A stretch of DNA of 34,193 bases from an uncultured Clostridia bacterium (GCA_945915235.1 CAMEEX010000015.1:1-34193), one strand, 5' to 3'. Counted from the first letter of the stretch, positions 1-8,367 are shown. Numbers and translations are program-made. The notes: a model not told the origin generated them from the sequence alone.

Positions 1-385
1 ACTCAGCCTCTGTAAGATACTTCTTATCCGGATTCATAAGAAATACGCCTCCCCACTCAAACTCATCCTTATACTTAGGTACAAGATGAAAATGAAGGTG
101 ATGGCCTGTGTCACCATAAGCTCCATAATTAATCTTCTGAGGGTTAAAAAGCTTCTGAAGCACCGAAGAAACCTTCGCAATGTCCTCAAAATATGCTGCT
201 CTCTCCTCCGGTGTAAGCTCAGTCATATCTCCGACATGCTTCTTGTGTGCAAGAATAACTCTTCCCGGGTGACTCTGCTCTTTAAATAAATATACCTTAC
301 AGGTATCCATCTCACAAATCTTAATTCCAAATTTTGCGACTAACTCGCCCTCCATGCAGTATGCACAGCTTGTATCCTTTTCCAT
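1..385 (-). CDS. HIT-family (histidine triad) hydrolase, 3' end cut by window
   Basis: Translating the minus strand from the ATG at 385-383 gives a product starting MEKDTSCAYCMEGELV and remaining open to the window edge, so the C-terminus is missing. It carries the histidine-triad signature HHLHFHLVPK near its C-terminal end, preceded by a histidine-containing HPGRVILAHKKH stretch. These are hallmarks of the HIT superfamily (nucleotidyl hydrolases/transferases such as Hint and Fhit, acting in the cytosol on nucleoside phosphoramidates or dinucleotides). The paired cysteines near the start (CAYC) resemble the N-terminal metal-binding cysteines of some Hint proteins. A GGAGG ribosome binding site lies about 8 nt before the ATG. 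A consensus promoter lies some 280 bp upstream, beyond an inverted-repeat element. The family call is firm; the substrate is unknown. Confidence 0.9.
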   Translation of the reverse strand, partial: MEKDTSCAYCMEGELVAKFGIKICEMDTCKVYLFKEQSHPGRVILAHKKHVGDMTELTPEERAAYFEDIAKVSSVLQKLFNPQKINYGAYGDTGHHLHFHLVPKYKDEFEWGGVFLMNPDKKYLTEAE

Positions 386-416
386 GTTAGAACCTCCAAG
401 TATTTATTGCGGCATG

Positions 417-649
417 GGTAATTTATAAACTTGAAAAAGTGATACGGACGTTGTGAAATTTTTCTATATCACCGCCGTGCACGCTTGCGCTGCGTTTTGC
501 CACGCAACGGTACATGATCGGCTAAAATACAGCCGATAAGTACATTAGTTCAGCTTTGCTGAACTATTGCGGTCAAAAAGCACCCGGCTTGCGATATAGA
601 AAAATTTCACAACTGCTCTTTCTATAATTTTTCAAGTTTTATAATTACC
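417..649. repeat. 233-bp inverted-repeat element (MITE-like or structured leader)
   Basis: The ends are 22-bp inverted repeats with two mismatches (417-438 against 628-649). Inside them lies a second, perfect 21-bp inverted repeat (450-470 against 593-613). The centre holds further perfect hairpins: AGTTCAGC/GCTGAACT at 547-565, ATCGGCT/AGCCGAT at 517-537, and a GCGT-rich stem near 490-506. Almost the whole segment can fold into one branched structure. There is no ORF in it and no clear target-site duplication at its edges. It sits between the HIT promoter and the HIT gene, so it should be transcribed as 5' leader. A non-autonomous mobile element is the first reading; a structured leader RNA is the alternative. 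Confidence 0.7.
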
Positions 650-666
650 TATCTGTTACTCTTATT

Positions 667-695
667 AATATATAACTTACATTGTATATTGTCAA
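667..695 (-). promoter_or_regulatory. Promoter for the HIT gene
   Basis: On the minus strand there is a perfect -35 TTGACA (695-690), a 17-bp spacer, and a -10 TATATT (672-667). It faces the HIT gene, giving a leader of about 275 nt that includes the inverted-repeat element. The rest of the gene-less interval (about 700-867) shows only a short inverted repeat, TTGTCAAAGG at 689-698 matched by CCTTTGACAA at 847-856; no other function was seen there. Confidence 0.65.
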
Positions 696-863
696 AGGGT
701 TTCAGACATGCATCGCGTCGGCATATCGTATTTGATGCATCGCATATAACGTAACAAAATCAAACCACTTTATGCACCGTAATGAGGCGGCACCTGAAGG
801 ATACCAGCCAACTATTGACAATGAATTTAAACACATACCTCACTAACCTTTGACAAAGAGCCA

Positions 864-910
864 ATAAAAAATCCCCGGCTTGTATAATATGCTTATACTG
901 AACCGGGGAT
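864..910 (-). terminator. Rho-independent terminator after GH112
   Basis: On the minus strand, ATCCCCGG pairs with CCGGGGAT (arms 903-910 and 871-878) and the stem is extended by A/T pairs around a small loop. A run of T follows (870-864). It lies about 100 bp past the stop of the phosphorylase gene and closes the leftward pectin operon. Confidence 0.85.
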
Positions 911-1007
911 ATGTTTATACCTATTTATATATGAGATTGTGCTGTTCCTTTATTTGAAAATCTGAAAAATACCAAACGGTAACAGCTTATTCCTACTTCT
1001 CCTGCTT

Positions 1008-3155
1008 CTACATCCGGATAATAGCGGTGTCGTAGGCTTCGAGGGTTGCGGTCTTGATTCCGGACTCTGTCTTTACGTTGGCGGTCTGGGTCTCGCCGCT
1101 GTTGTTGATGATTACGAGCATGTTGCTTGCAGGATAGTAAGCGCACTCTGTGTATGGGTTGTCTGTGATGTAATCGCCGTCGAGAGCCTCGCCGCCTGCA
1201 AGAAGAATGGTGTTGAATAACATTCTTGTGTTCTCAAGGCTGATGTTGTAGTGGGACATGTAAATTCCCTTGCCCTTGCCGAAGTCGTTGATGGTCATTG
1301 CAGGCGCTCCGTCTGCCTCTGCTACAACTCTTGCCTTACCGTCAGTGAGATAGAGACCGCTTCTGCCCTTTATGCTGCTTCCCTCAGGCATGAGTCCGTC
1401 AACAGGCTGTACCTCGTACTGCCACTTGCCGTGACATATTCTCGCGCCTGTGTCCTCGTCGATGCCGAGAACATGTGCCATTCTGAAGTAGGTGTCGTAG
1501 CCTGCAACTGCAGATGGCTCGTCAACACCGATGAAGGTTCCGCCGTTGTATACCCACTCAGTGAGCTTTGATACAACCTCCTCGTCCTTCCAGTTGTCGC
1601 CGCCGCTCCATGCGCTTCCGGCATAGCCTGCGTTGATAACCACGTCAACGTCCTTCAATGCGCCAGCCTTCACGTCCTCAAAGCTGATGAAGGATACATC
1701 AACAGGAAGTCCTGAAAGTGACTCATTGATATGTATAAGGTCGTTCATGTAAGTCTCATGAAAATGTCCTGAGAGTGTCCATGAACGGAGCTTGCCCCAG
1801 CTATGAAGCACTGCTACTTTGGTCTTTATTGACAGAGGTGCTCCCTGTGCATGGAAGGATTTAACGGTTCTGAACTCGTCCGAAACCTTCTCTATGTAAT
1901 CGCAGAAATCAGGGAACGGCTCAACAAGGTGAAGGTAGCCGCCAAGTCCTATTCTGTCGACAGGCTGTCTTAAAAGTGCTCTTCTTACGCTGTTCCAGTA
2001 CTTCTTTGCATCGAGTGTAGGATTGCCGTCCTCCATAAAGGTAGGTGCACCGCCAAGTCCTACAGGGAAAAGATACGGGTGAAGTCTGAGCTCGTGTGTA
2101 GGAACATCAACTCCCGAGCAGAGTCTTGCCTCGTAGCCTGAGAATACGCACTTAATAAGTCCGTCGAAGCCGAACTCCTTAAATCTGCCGTTGTATGGCT
2201 CAATTCCTACCCAGCTGTCGTCGTAGAATACATAAGCCTTCTTGCCATACTCGTGAACAATGTCCACAAGCTGCTTGCCGAACCAGATAACGAAGTCATT
2301 CACGAACTCCATCCAGTCTGCCTTCTGCTTTGTTCCTACCATATGAGTCACATGAAGTTTGCCCTGATTGATGAAATCCTCGGCAGTAAGGCTGTAGCCA
2401 TACTTCTTTGCAAACTCATCGAGAGCCAGCGGGCTGACCGTGAAATCGTAGGAGCCCCAGTCTGAGAAAAGATTTCTGTTTCTCTCGCTGCTTCCCCAAA
2501 TCCATACAAAATTGTAGAACATGGAAGTAAAACGCACAACGGTGGTATCCGGGTGAGTCTCACACCAGTTTCTCATCCAACTGAGCATGTACTCTCTTGT
2601 AGCCTTATGTCTAGGGTCAATCTGCATGAGATGTTCCTTTGTCCAGTTGTTCGTGGTGTGATTGTACATGGAAATCTCTTCCCATATACGGTAAGCCATG
2701 AAGCTGACCGTGTACTTGTGCCAAGGCGTAATTCCCTTTATTGTCACCTTTCCGTCAGCATAGCTCCAGTGCTCCCTGCCAACCAGCGTGTCGGTGGTTC
2801 TGTCATATACCTGCCAGTACTTGAGTGAGTCCTCGCTCTCATTTATGGAGAACTGCTCCGCAAAGAAGTCCTTCATAAGCTCAACCGTAAGTGTATCGCA
2901 GTCTGCCACGATAGGCTGAGTCATGAGGAAGGTCTGCTGAAGCTTATCCATGTTCTTCTTAGCCCACTCATTATGGTCACGAATAATACAAATTGTTGAA
3001 TAAATTCCATATCCGGCATTCAAAATCTCATCCGAAAGAACAGTTCCATCGCTGTCTCTTATAACGTCTGCTCCCCACTTCTCTGCCATTTTAAGGGTAA
3101 GCTTCTCATAGCCTGACTCTCCGGGAAGTGTAAATCCACCTTTCTGTGCTGACAT
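1008..3155 (-). CDS. GH112 beta-galactoside phosphorylase (GNB/LNB or Gal-Rha type)
   Basis: The product is about 715 aa, the normal GH112 size, and clearly belongs to the 1,3-beta-galactosyl-N-acetylhexosamine phosphorylase family. That family also includes D-galactosyl-beta-1,4-L-rhamnose phosphorylases. These cytosolic enzymes split a beta-galactoside with phosphate into galactose 1-phosphate and the free sugar. The aspartate pair at residues 312-313, in YDDSWVGIEPYNG, falls where the general acid (Asp313) is known in the bifidobacterial enzyme. The start is the ATG of MSAQKGG: GGAGG lies 9 nt upstream, while earlier in-frame starts lack a site. No signal peptide is present. The neighbouring GH105, CE12 and rhamnogalacturonan-type transporter favour Gal-beta-1,4-Rha, the branch unit of RG-I, as substrate, but this is inferred from context only. 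Confidence 0.9.
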   Translation of the reverse strand: MSAQKGGFTLPGESGYEKLTLKMAEKWGADVIRDSDGTVLSDEILNAGYGIYSTICIIRDHNEWAKKNMDKLQQTFLMTQPIVADCDTLTVELMKDFFAEQFSINESEDSLKYWQVYDRTTDTLVGREHWSYADGKVTIKGITPWHKYTVSFMAYRIWEEISMYNHTTNNWTKEHLMQIDPRHKATREYMLSWMRNWCETHPDTTVVRFTSMFYNFVWIWGSSERNRNLFSDWGSYDFTVSPLALDEFAKKYGYSLTAEDFINQGKLHVTHMVGTKQKADWMEFVNDFVIWFGKQLVDIVHEYGKKAYVFYDDSWVGIEPYNGRFKEFGFDGLIKCVFSGYEARLCSGVDVPTHELRLHPYLFPVGLGGAPTFMEDGNPTLDAKKYWNSVRRALLRQPVDRIGLGGYLHLVEPFPDFCDYIEKVSDEFRTVKSFHAQGAPLSIKTKVAVLHSWGKLRSWTLSGHFHETYMNDLIHINESLSGLPVDVSFISFEDVKAGALKDVDVVINAGYAGSAWSGGDNWKDEEVVSKLTEWVYNGGTFIGVDEPSAVAGYDTYFRMAHVLGIDEDTGARICHGKWQYEVQPVDGLMPEGSSIKGRSGLYLTDGKARVVAEADGAPAMTINDFGKGKGIYMSHYNISLENTRMLFNTILLAGGEALDGDYITDNPYTECAYYPASNMLVIINNSGETQTANVKTESGIKTATLEAYDTAIIRM

Positions 3156-3190
3156 GTGTTTTTCCTCCAAAATCTCATATTTATAAATGT

Positions 3191-3219
3191 ATTGGTGGCA
3201 AAGCAACTTTACCACCAAT
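3191..3219 (-). other. Intergenic hairpin between GH105 and GH112
   Basis: ATTGGTGG at 3191-3198 pairs with CCACCAAT at 3212-3219, with an inner AAAG/CTTT pairing. It lies in the 90-bp gap between two leftward genes and has no following T-run. It is therefore more likely an mRNA processing or stability hairpin than a terminator. Confidence 0.5.
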
Positions 3220-3245
3220 TAATAATTATCTGCATATTATATGTT

Positions 3246-4298
3246 TTAAAGTGCTCCGTCCTTCTCGATGTCGCCTGAAACAAGAAGCTCTGAGAAGAAT
3301 GCGAGTGCAAGTCCCTGTCCCCAGCCCTGGATATATGACTTAGGAATTCCTCTGTAGCCCTCCTTGTCCCTCATTACAGCGGTGCCGCCGGAAACATTCA
3401 TAACCTTTCCATCCTCGCTGACATTGGCAAGAAGTCCCTTTATTGACTTGTTGATGTACTTGCTGTGAAGAGGATTTCCTCTTGTGAGCATGGCTGCGGC
3501 AATGCCTGCGGATGCGGATACCTCCTCATATGACTCAGGGTCATCAACGACTGTTCTCCAGAGACCGTTCTCTGTCTGGTAGGTCTTGAGTGCTGCGAGC
3601 TGCTCGTTGAGTGAGCCTGCAACATCAATAAACTTAGGATAGAGATAGCATTCTGGAAGAATACCGCCAACCTGTGACATTGTGAATGCTGCCCACGCAT
3701 TGGCTCTACCCCAATAGATGCCTGACATATGGTCGCCTGCTATGTTGTCATAGCCGTGATACCACAGACCGCTGCTTGGGTTCTGAAGATACTTGATATG
3801 CCAGTAATACTGGTTGAGTGCGTCATCTATCATCTCCTGATTCTTCTCCATAACTCCTACTCTGAGAAGAAGGAATGCAGCCATGAACAATGTGTCACAC
3901 CAGCACTGCTCAGGGAAGTCATTGTTGGCTGATACTGTATGTTGAAGAACATTGTCCGCAAAACGGAGAGCCTCCTTCTGGATATAGTGTATCTTGCTCA
4001 TGAGTATCTCATGGTACTTTTCCTCACCTGTTGCCTTGTAGAGTGTGATGAGGCAGTGTCCCATCGCACAGGCATTTACAGTCCATACCTTAGGAAGTCC
4101 GAGGTCGATGAGCTCGTCAACCCTGTCCTTTAAAAGGTCAAGATATTCCTTCTTTCCTGTCTTTTCATATGCCTCTCCGATTCCGTAGTAGGCAACTCCG
4201 CATGGCCAGTCCCATGTAAGATCCATGTTCATGGTCTTTTTAACTATTTTATCAATAACCTCTTCAATCTCTTTCTTGTCATACTCGAGCTTAAGCAT
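3246..4298 (-). CDS. GH105 unsaturated rhamnogalacturonyl hydrolase (YteR/YesR type)
   Basis: The product is about 350 aa and looks like an (alpha/alpha)6-barrel GH105 enzyme. In B. subtilis, YteR and YesR remove the 4,5-unsaturated galacturonyl residue left by rhamnogalacturonan lyases. Recognisable blocks are WCDTLFMAAF, with Asp135 as the expected catalytic acid, and YWGRANAW at 195-202. No signal peptide is present, so it should act in the cytosol on imported oligosaccharides. The start is the ATG of MLKLEYDKK, preceded by AGGAGG at proper spacing; the longer upstream frame has no ribosome binding site. It is followed after 90 bp by the GH112 gene, with which it probably forms an operon. 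Its upstream region carries a 19-bp repeat array that may control it. Confidence 0.9.
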   Translation of the reverse strand: MLKLEYDKKEIEEVIDKIVKKTMNMDLTWDWPCGVAYYGIGEAYEKTGKKEYLDLLKDRVDELIDLGLPKVWTVNACAMGHCLITLYKATGEEKYHEILMSKIHYIQKEALRFADNVLQHTVSANNDFPEQCWCDTLFMAAFLLLRVGVMEKNQEMIDDALNQYYWHIKYLQNPSSGLWYHGYDNIAGDHMSGIYWGRANAWAAFTMSQVGGILPECYLYPKFIDVAGSLNEQLAALKTYQTENGLWRTVVDDPESYEEVSASAGIAAAMLTRGNPLHSKYINKSIKGLLANVSEDGKVMNVSGGTAVMRDKEGYRGIPKSYIQGWGQGLALAFFSELLVSGDIEKDGAL

Positions 4299-4339
4299 AT
4301 TATTCCTCCTATTCCTATGAGTGATTTGCATTTCGTTCA

Positions 4340-4345
4340 ATTATA
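4340..4345 (-). promoter_or_regulatory. Candidate -10 element upstream of GH105
   Basis: On the minus strand a perfect TATAAT sits about 42 bp before the GH105 start codon. No acceptable -35 box is seen 16-18 bp upstream, which is common for activator-dependent promoters. The palindromic repeat array begins about 40 bp further upstream. Confidence 0.35.
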
Positions 4346-4384
4346 TTCTGTATACACGAGAACTATCTGCATCTTCATATATAC

Positions 4385-4460
4385 ATAGCATGCAAAATAA
4401 ACCTTTGCTTGCAAGACAACACTTTGCATGCAAAACACTGCTTTGCATGCAAGGCACTGC
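4385..4460. repeat. Four tandem 19-bp repeats with palindromic TTGCATGCAA core
   Basis: Four consecutive 19-bp units lie at 4385-4403, 4404-4422, 4423-4441 and 4442-4460. The last two are nearly identical (TTTGCATGCAA then A/GGCACTGC-like sequence); the first two are diverged. Each carries a TTGCATGCAA-like dyad. They lie between the terminator of the binding-protein gene and the GH105 gene, about 40-115 bp upstream of its candidate -10. A regulator-binding array is a reasonable guess; nothing in the sequence shows which protein would bind. Confidence 0.75.
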
Positions 4461-4499
4461 TTCTGTTTTGTATGCTACATATATATTTTTTCTTAAATA

Positions 4500-4525
4500 C
4501 AGCCCCCAAGTTACCCCGGGGGCTG
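4500..4525 (-). terminator. Stem-loop after the binding-protein gene
   Basis: CAGCCCCC pairs with GGGGGCTG, starting 26 bp after the lipoprotein stop codon. The stem is strong and GC-rich, but the T-run that follows on the minus strand is short (GTATTT). Termination may be partial and could separate the transporter genes from GH105-GH112. Confidence 0.6.
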
Positions 4526-4550
4526 CAAATAATTATTCAGTAATTTTCAA

Positions 4551-6302
4551 TTACTTCTCAAGCTTTGATGAATATCCATCCTGGTAAGCCTGAAGTCTCT
4601 CATCAGCGATCTCCTGATATCCTGCATCTAAGTACTCCTGAGCATACTTAGCATAGAGATCCTCGAAGTCTGCAGGATCACATGTTGTAAGCTGTGTCCT
4701 GTACTCAGCATACTTATCAAGTAATGTCTGCTGATACTCTGATACAGATGAAATTACTCTAGCGAACATACAGTCAGGAATTACCCAGCCCTTCTCTGCT
4801 GCTGCAACCTGATTGTAGTAGTTGTCAATGATATCCTGTGTGAAGTCCTGAGGAAGGCCTACAGGTGAAGCTGCCTTAATAACATCTTCGATTGTACCTG
4901 CTATTCTTGCCTCTGTTGTTACACACCAGTAATCCTTAGAGTTGTTGAAGCCCTGTGTATAGTCACCGCTGTAATTTGCAACTGATACAGGAAGTCCGTC
5001 ATCACCATATGTGAAGTTCTCGCCCTCAACACCCCACTGCATTGTGAAGAGGTTATCCTCAAGTGTCATCCACTCCATGTACATCATGGCTGCCTTAATC
5101 TGATCCTCAGAAGCCTGTGATGAGAAACCTATCATCATACCGAATGGGTTGTTAGAACGGAATGCAGGAACTGTTCCAGCCTCTGTATCCTCCTCAAGTG
5201 ACTGAACTGCAACTGCAAGCTTAGCATCCGGGTTCTGCTCATAGAAGGAAACAAGTGTATCCATTGTACCTGAAATGTATCCGCTCCATGAATACTGGTT
5301 GCCGGATACGAATGCTGCTGTAGCATCCTCTGCTGTTAATGAGTAGAACTCTGGGTTTGTGATACCAAGGTTGTAGTCCTCGTTAGCAAACTGGAGAAGC
5401 TTGTGCTGTGGCTCCCATGAAAGAGCAGGGATAGCGTAATCGCCGTACATAGCCCACTCCTCACCTGTCATGTTGTCAAGATCTCTGTATACATAGTTCT
5501 GGTCAACACCTGCTGTACCGGAAATCATAGAACCGCCGCCAGGATACTCGCAGATGCCTGCATCCTTAATCTTCTGCATTGCATCAAGGTACTCAGCACG
5601 AGTAGCAGGAACGTGATCATAACCAACCTGCTCTAACCAGTCCATACGTACCCATGTGATGTATGTGTAGTTAGTGTTGTAGTAAGGTCTCTCTGCAAGT
5701 GCAAAGTATGTTGTACCGTTGAGCTCTGTGTACTCAAGCTGGTTGTTGTCAACCATTCTCTGATAATATGTAGGAGCTATCTGAGCGAACTCATCAAGGC
5801 TGTACTCTGTAAGGTATCCATCGTCAACCCACTGAGCAAGCTTAGGATAATCGTACTCCATAAGGATTGTAGGAAGATTTCCGCCAACTGCTAAGAGTGT
5901 GTAAGCGTTGAGAACGTCTCCTCTAGGAATAGCCTCGAACTGTACTGTGATGTTGTACTTGTCACCGAAGTTCTCCTGAATCCACTTTGTCCAGTAGTTG
6001 TCTGTTACAGGTGGAACGCCTTCCTTACCTCTGTCGTATACAGGAATCTTGATTGTTACGTTCTCTGCGAATGGCTCCCAGCCATCTACGCCTGCAACTG
6101 CACTTGAATCTGACTTAGATGTCTCCTCAGGTGCCTTTGAGGTCTCCTCTGTCTTGCTTCCCTGTGATGTTGTCTCAGGTGCCTTTGAGGTTGTCTCAGT
6201 ATTGTTGTTAGCTGTGTTGGAATTACAGCCTGTCAATGCGCCGATTACCATTGCTCCTGTAAGAGCAACTGCAACTGACTTCTGAAGAGTTGTTTTCTTC
6301 AT
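4551..6302 (-). CDS. ABC transporter sugar-binding lipoprotein (YtcQ/LplA type)
   Basis: This is a 583-aa extracellular solute-binding protein of carbohydrate ABC importers. It has a lipoprotein signal peptide ending in the lipobox LTGC, with Cys26 as the lipidation site. A Thr/Ser/Glu-rich flexible linker of about 45 residues contains two nearly repeated TSKAPE-type motifs. The mature domain starts near VDGWEPFAENVTIKIP. Its size and its pairing with YteP/YtcP-like permeases match the B. subtilis ytcQ-yteP-ytcP rhamnogalacturonan-oligosaccharide system. It should be anchored to the outer face of the membrane and deliver oligosaccharides to the permeases. A GGAGG site precedes the ATG. A separate strong promoter and a leader hairpin lie in the 103-bp gap upstream, consistent with the usual excess of binding protein over permease. 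Confidence 0.93.
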   Translation of the reverse strand: MKKTTLQKSVAVALTGAMVIGALTGCNSNTANNNTETTSKAPETTSQGSKTEETSKAPEETSKSDSSAVAGVDGWEPFAENVTIKIPVYDRGKEGVPPVTDNYWTKWIQENFGDKYNITVQFEAIPRGDVLNAYTLLAVGGNLPTILMEYDYPKLAQWVDDGYLTEYSLDEFAQIAPTYYQRMVDNNQLEYTELNGTTYFALAERPYYNTNYTYITWVRMDWLEQVGYDHVPATRAEYLDAMQKIKDAGICEYPGGGSMISGTAGVDQNYVYRDLDNMTGEEWAMYGDYAIPALSWEPQHKLLQFANEDYNLGITNPEFYSLTAEDATAAFVSGNQYSWSGYISGTMDTLVSFYEQNPDAKLAVAVQSLEEDTEAGTVPAFRSNNPFGMMIGFSSQASEDQIKAAMMYMEWMTLEDNLFTMQWGVEGENFTYGDDGLPVSVANYSGDYTQGFNNSKDYWCVTTEARIAGTIEDVIKAASPVGLPQDFTQDIIDNYYNQVAAAEKGWVIPDCMFARVISSVSEYQQTLLDKYAEYRTQLTTCDPADFEDLYAKYAQEYLDAGYQEIADERLQAYQDGYSSKLEK

Positions 6303-6346
6303 AATAGTTTTTCCTCCTTTAAAAGAAAAATTAATAGTTATATTTC

Positions 6347-6364
6347 ATCCCCCGTCCGGGGGAT
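6347..6364 (-). other. Leader hairpin of the binding-protein mRNA
   Basis: ATCCCCC and GGGGGAT form a perfect 7-bp stem around GTCC, without a T-run. It lies just downstream of the internal promoter, so it would be near the 5' end of the binding-protein transcript. A stabilising 5' hairpin is likely; it could also cap an upstream message at its 3' end. Confidence 0.55.
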
Positions 6365-6376
6365 AACTACCCGTGT

Positions 6377-6405
6377 ATTATACTGTAATATTGCACATTT
6401 GTAAA
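6377..6405 (-). promoter_or_regulatory. Internal promoter for the binding-protein gene
   Basis: On the minus strand there is -35 TTTACA (6405-6400), a 17-bp spacer, and a perfect -10 TATAAT (6382-6377). The -35 begins immediately after the stop codon of the upstream permease gene. This gives the lipoprotein gene its own transcription start within the operon. Confidence 0.65.
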
Positions 6406-7317
6406 CTAACCCTTTACGGCACCTACCATAACACCCTTTACGAAGTATTTCTGTAAGAATGGATAGATACATATAATAGGAATAGTTACGAACATAACGG
6501 CTGCGGCCTGAAGAACCTCAGGTGTACTGTTGACACCACTCTGTGCCTCGTTGAGTGTGGTGCTCGTAGCCTCCTGTGCTGCCGATACCATCTGGTACAG
6601 CTTATACTGAACCATCTTGAGCTTATCTGTCCTGATGTAGTACATGTTATCTGCATATGAGTTCCAACGGCCTACTGCGTAGAACAGTGAGAGTGTAGCC
6701 ATAATAGGCTTCGACAGTGGAAGAACAACCTTCGTAAGTATCTGGAAGTTCGATGCACCGTCGAGGAAAGCTGCCTCCTCAAGGGTATCAGGTATACTTG
6801 ATAAGAAGTATGTTTTCATAATAAGCATATTGTACGGTGAGTAGATAAGTGGGAGAATAAGTACCCATACTGTATCCAGTAAACCGAACTGCTTATAAAT
6901 GAGATATGTAGGAATAAGTCCTGCTCCAAAGTACATAGGAACCATAAGGATAAATGTGAAGAAATATTTTCCCTTAAGTCTCTTCTTTGAGAGCGGATAC
7001 GCTGCACATGTACATGCAATCATACCTAAAATTGTGAATACCAATGTAACTATAACGCTGTATACGAAAGAGTATACATAAGTTCCATCTTCAAAAATTG
7101 ACTTATATGCGTTAAAGGTAATCTCCTTAGGAAGGAAATAAACCTTCTTAGCCATTACCATCGCATTACTTGAGATGGACTTCGATAACAAGTGGAAGAA
7201 AGGCGCTACACATGTCACGCACAGAAGTGCAATGACAATAATCATTATGGCATCGCTGACACGGAACTTGTTAATAGCCCTGCTGGCTTCATCTTTTTCT
7301 TTATCTTTCTTAGCCAT
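6406..7317 (-). CDS. Carbohydrate ABC transporter permease (YtcP/LplC type)
   Basis: This 303-aa integral membrane protein has an acidic/basic cytoplasmic N-terminus, about six hydrophobic segments, and the permease EAA loop EEAAFLDGASNFQILTKVVL, which docks the ATPase. It belongs to the MalG-like half of CUT1 sugar importers, most like the YtcP/LplC group. It follows the other permease gene by 13 bp and so is surely co-transcribed with it. No ATP-binding subunit is encoded in the locus; such systems commonly share a MsmX-type ATPase encoded elsewhere. The ATG has GGAGG 9 nt upstream. The product ends at a TAG that abuts the internal promoter of the next gene. Confidence 0.93.
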   Translation of the reverse strand: MAKKDKEKDEASRAINKFRVSDAIMIIVIALLCVTCVAPFFHLLSKSISSNAMVMAKKVYFLPKEITFNAYKSIFEDGTYVYSFVYSVIVTLVFTILGMIACTCAAYPLSKKRLKGKYFFTFILMVPMYFGAGLIPTYLIYKQFGLLDTVWVLILPLIYSPYNMLIMKTYFLSSIPDTLEEAAFLDGASNFQILTKVVLPLSKPIMATLSLFYAVGRWNSYADNMYYIRTDKLKMVQYKLYQMVSAAQEATSTTLNEAQSGVNSTPEVLQAAAVMFVTIPIICIYPFLQKYFVKGVMVGAVKG

Positions 7318-7330
7318 TATGTGTACCTCC

Positions 7331-8290
7331 TTATATTAATCCTTCTTCGCCGAGTAACTTAGCGAAGCGGTCTGCTAACAATACGAGAATCAGTCCTACT
7401 ACCGACTGGAAGAGACCAACTACGGTAGACATGCTCAGCTTACCGCCGCCAAGACCCTTCTGGTAAATATATACTGCGAGCTGATAGGAGTAATCCTTGA
7501 CAAGAGCGTTATCAAATGCCTTAATACGCTCGAGGTTACTTCCCATCACACGACCAAGGTTCATAATAAGAAGTGTAACTATTGTTCCCTTAATTCCCGG
7601 AAGTGTGATATGCCACATTCTCTTCCAACGTCCTGCACCATCAATCATGGCTGCCTCATAAAGTTCTCCGCTGATACCGGTAATGGCTGCGAGGTAAATA
7701 ATTGTTCCCCAGCCCATTCCCTGCCAAACACCCATCAGCAGATATGTAAATGCCCAGTGATTTTTCTCAGTCAGGAAAGGAATTCCCTTGCTTATAATTC
7801 CGGCATTCATAAGTGCCATGTTTACAAGTCCTGAGTACTCACGGAACATTGAGTATGCTACGTTACCAACGATAACCCATGAAAGGAAATGCGGTAAGTA
7901 AAGAATTGTCTGTGATACCTTCTTGAATTTAGGATAACGAAGCTCGTTAAGCATAAGTGCAAGTAATATAGGCATCGGAAAGCCTACTACAAGGTCTGCA
8001 AGGTTAAATATGAGTGAGTTTCTGAGGGCTACTGCAAAGTCCTTATCCTTAAATACCTTAACCCAAATATCCCAGCCTACCCATTCGCTTCCTTTGTATC
8101 CCTTAGCTGCCTTGAAATCCATGAATGCAATTCGAAGTCCCGGATATGCTGCATAGTTAAACAGAATAACAAGCGCTACCGGAAATATCAGCATGAGATA
8201 TAACTGCCAGTCTCTCTTCAGAAAGCCCATCGGATTCTTACTCTTAGCTGCCATCACGATAGGAGGTTTCTGAGCTTTTCTCTTCTCCAT
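7331..8290 (-). CDS. Carbohydrate ABC transporter permease (YteP/LplB type)
   Basis: This 319-aa membrane protein has a basic N-terminal tail, a first transmembrane segment near residues 30-50, and a further run of hydrophobic helices. Its EAA loop is ELYEAAMIDGAGRWKRMWHI, typical of the MalF-like partner in LplB/YteP systems. It is the first gene of the leftward transporter set, read divergently from the AraC regulator, and heads the order permease-permease-lipoprotein seen in many Firmicute oligosaccharide importers. CGGAGGAAT precedes the ATG. With its partner it should form the membrane channel for rhamnogalacturonan-derived oligosaccharides; the substrate is inferred from the neighbouring GH105, CE12 and GH112 genes. 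Confidence 0.93.
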   Translation of the reverse strand: MEKRKAQKPPIVMAAKSKNPMGFLKRDWQLYLMLIFPVALVILFNYAAYPGLRIAFMDFKAAKGYKGSEWVGWDIWVKVFKDKDFAVALRNSLIFNLADLVVGFPMPILLALMLNELRYPKFKKVSQTILYLPHFLSWVIVGNVAYSMFREYSGLVNMALMNAGIISKGIPFLTEKNHWAFTYLLMGVWQGMGWGTIIYLAAITGISGELYEAAMIDGAGRWKRMWHITLPGIKGTIVTLLIMNLGRVMGSNLERIKAFDNALVKDYSYQLAVYIYQKGLGGGKLSMSTVVGLFQSVVGLILVLLADRFAKLLGEEGLI

Positions 8291-8367
8291 TAAAATTCCT
8301 CCGTTCTTTGTGTTGTGTCAAAGCTATTGGTTATTTTTCACAACCCTGCCTCGTTTTTATAGGTTAA

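Noticed and set aside
868..910. Riboswitch or RNA gene at the left intergenic region
   Set aside because: The hairpin is a simple terminator for GH112; no known riboswitch consensus was seen.
4385..4460. Tandem 19-bp repeats as a CRISPR array
   Set aside because: The units are contiguous with no spacers, are too short, and no cas genes are nearby.
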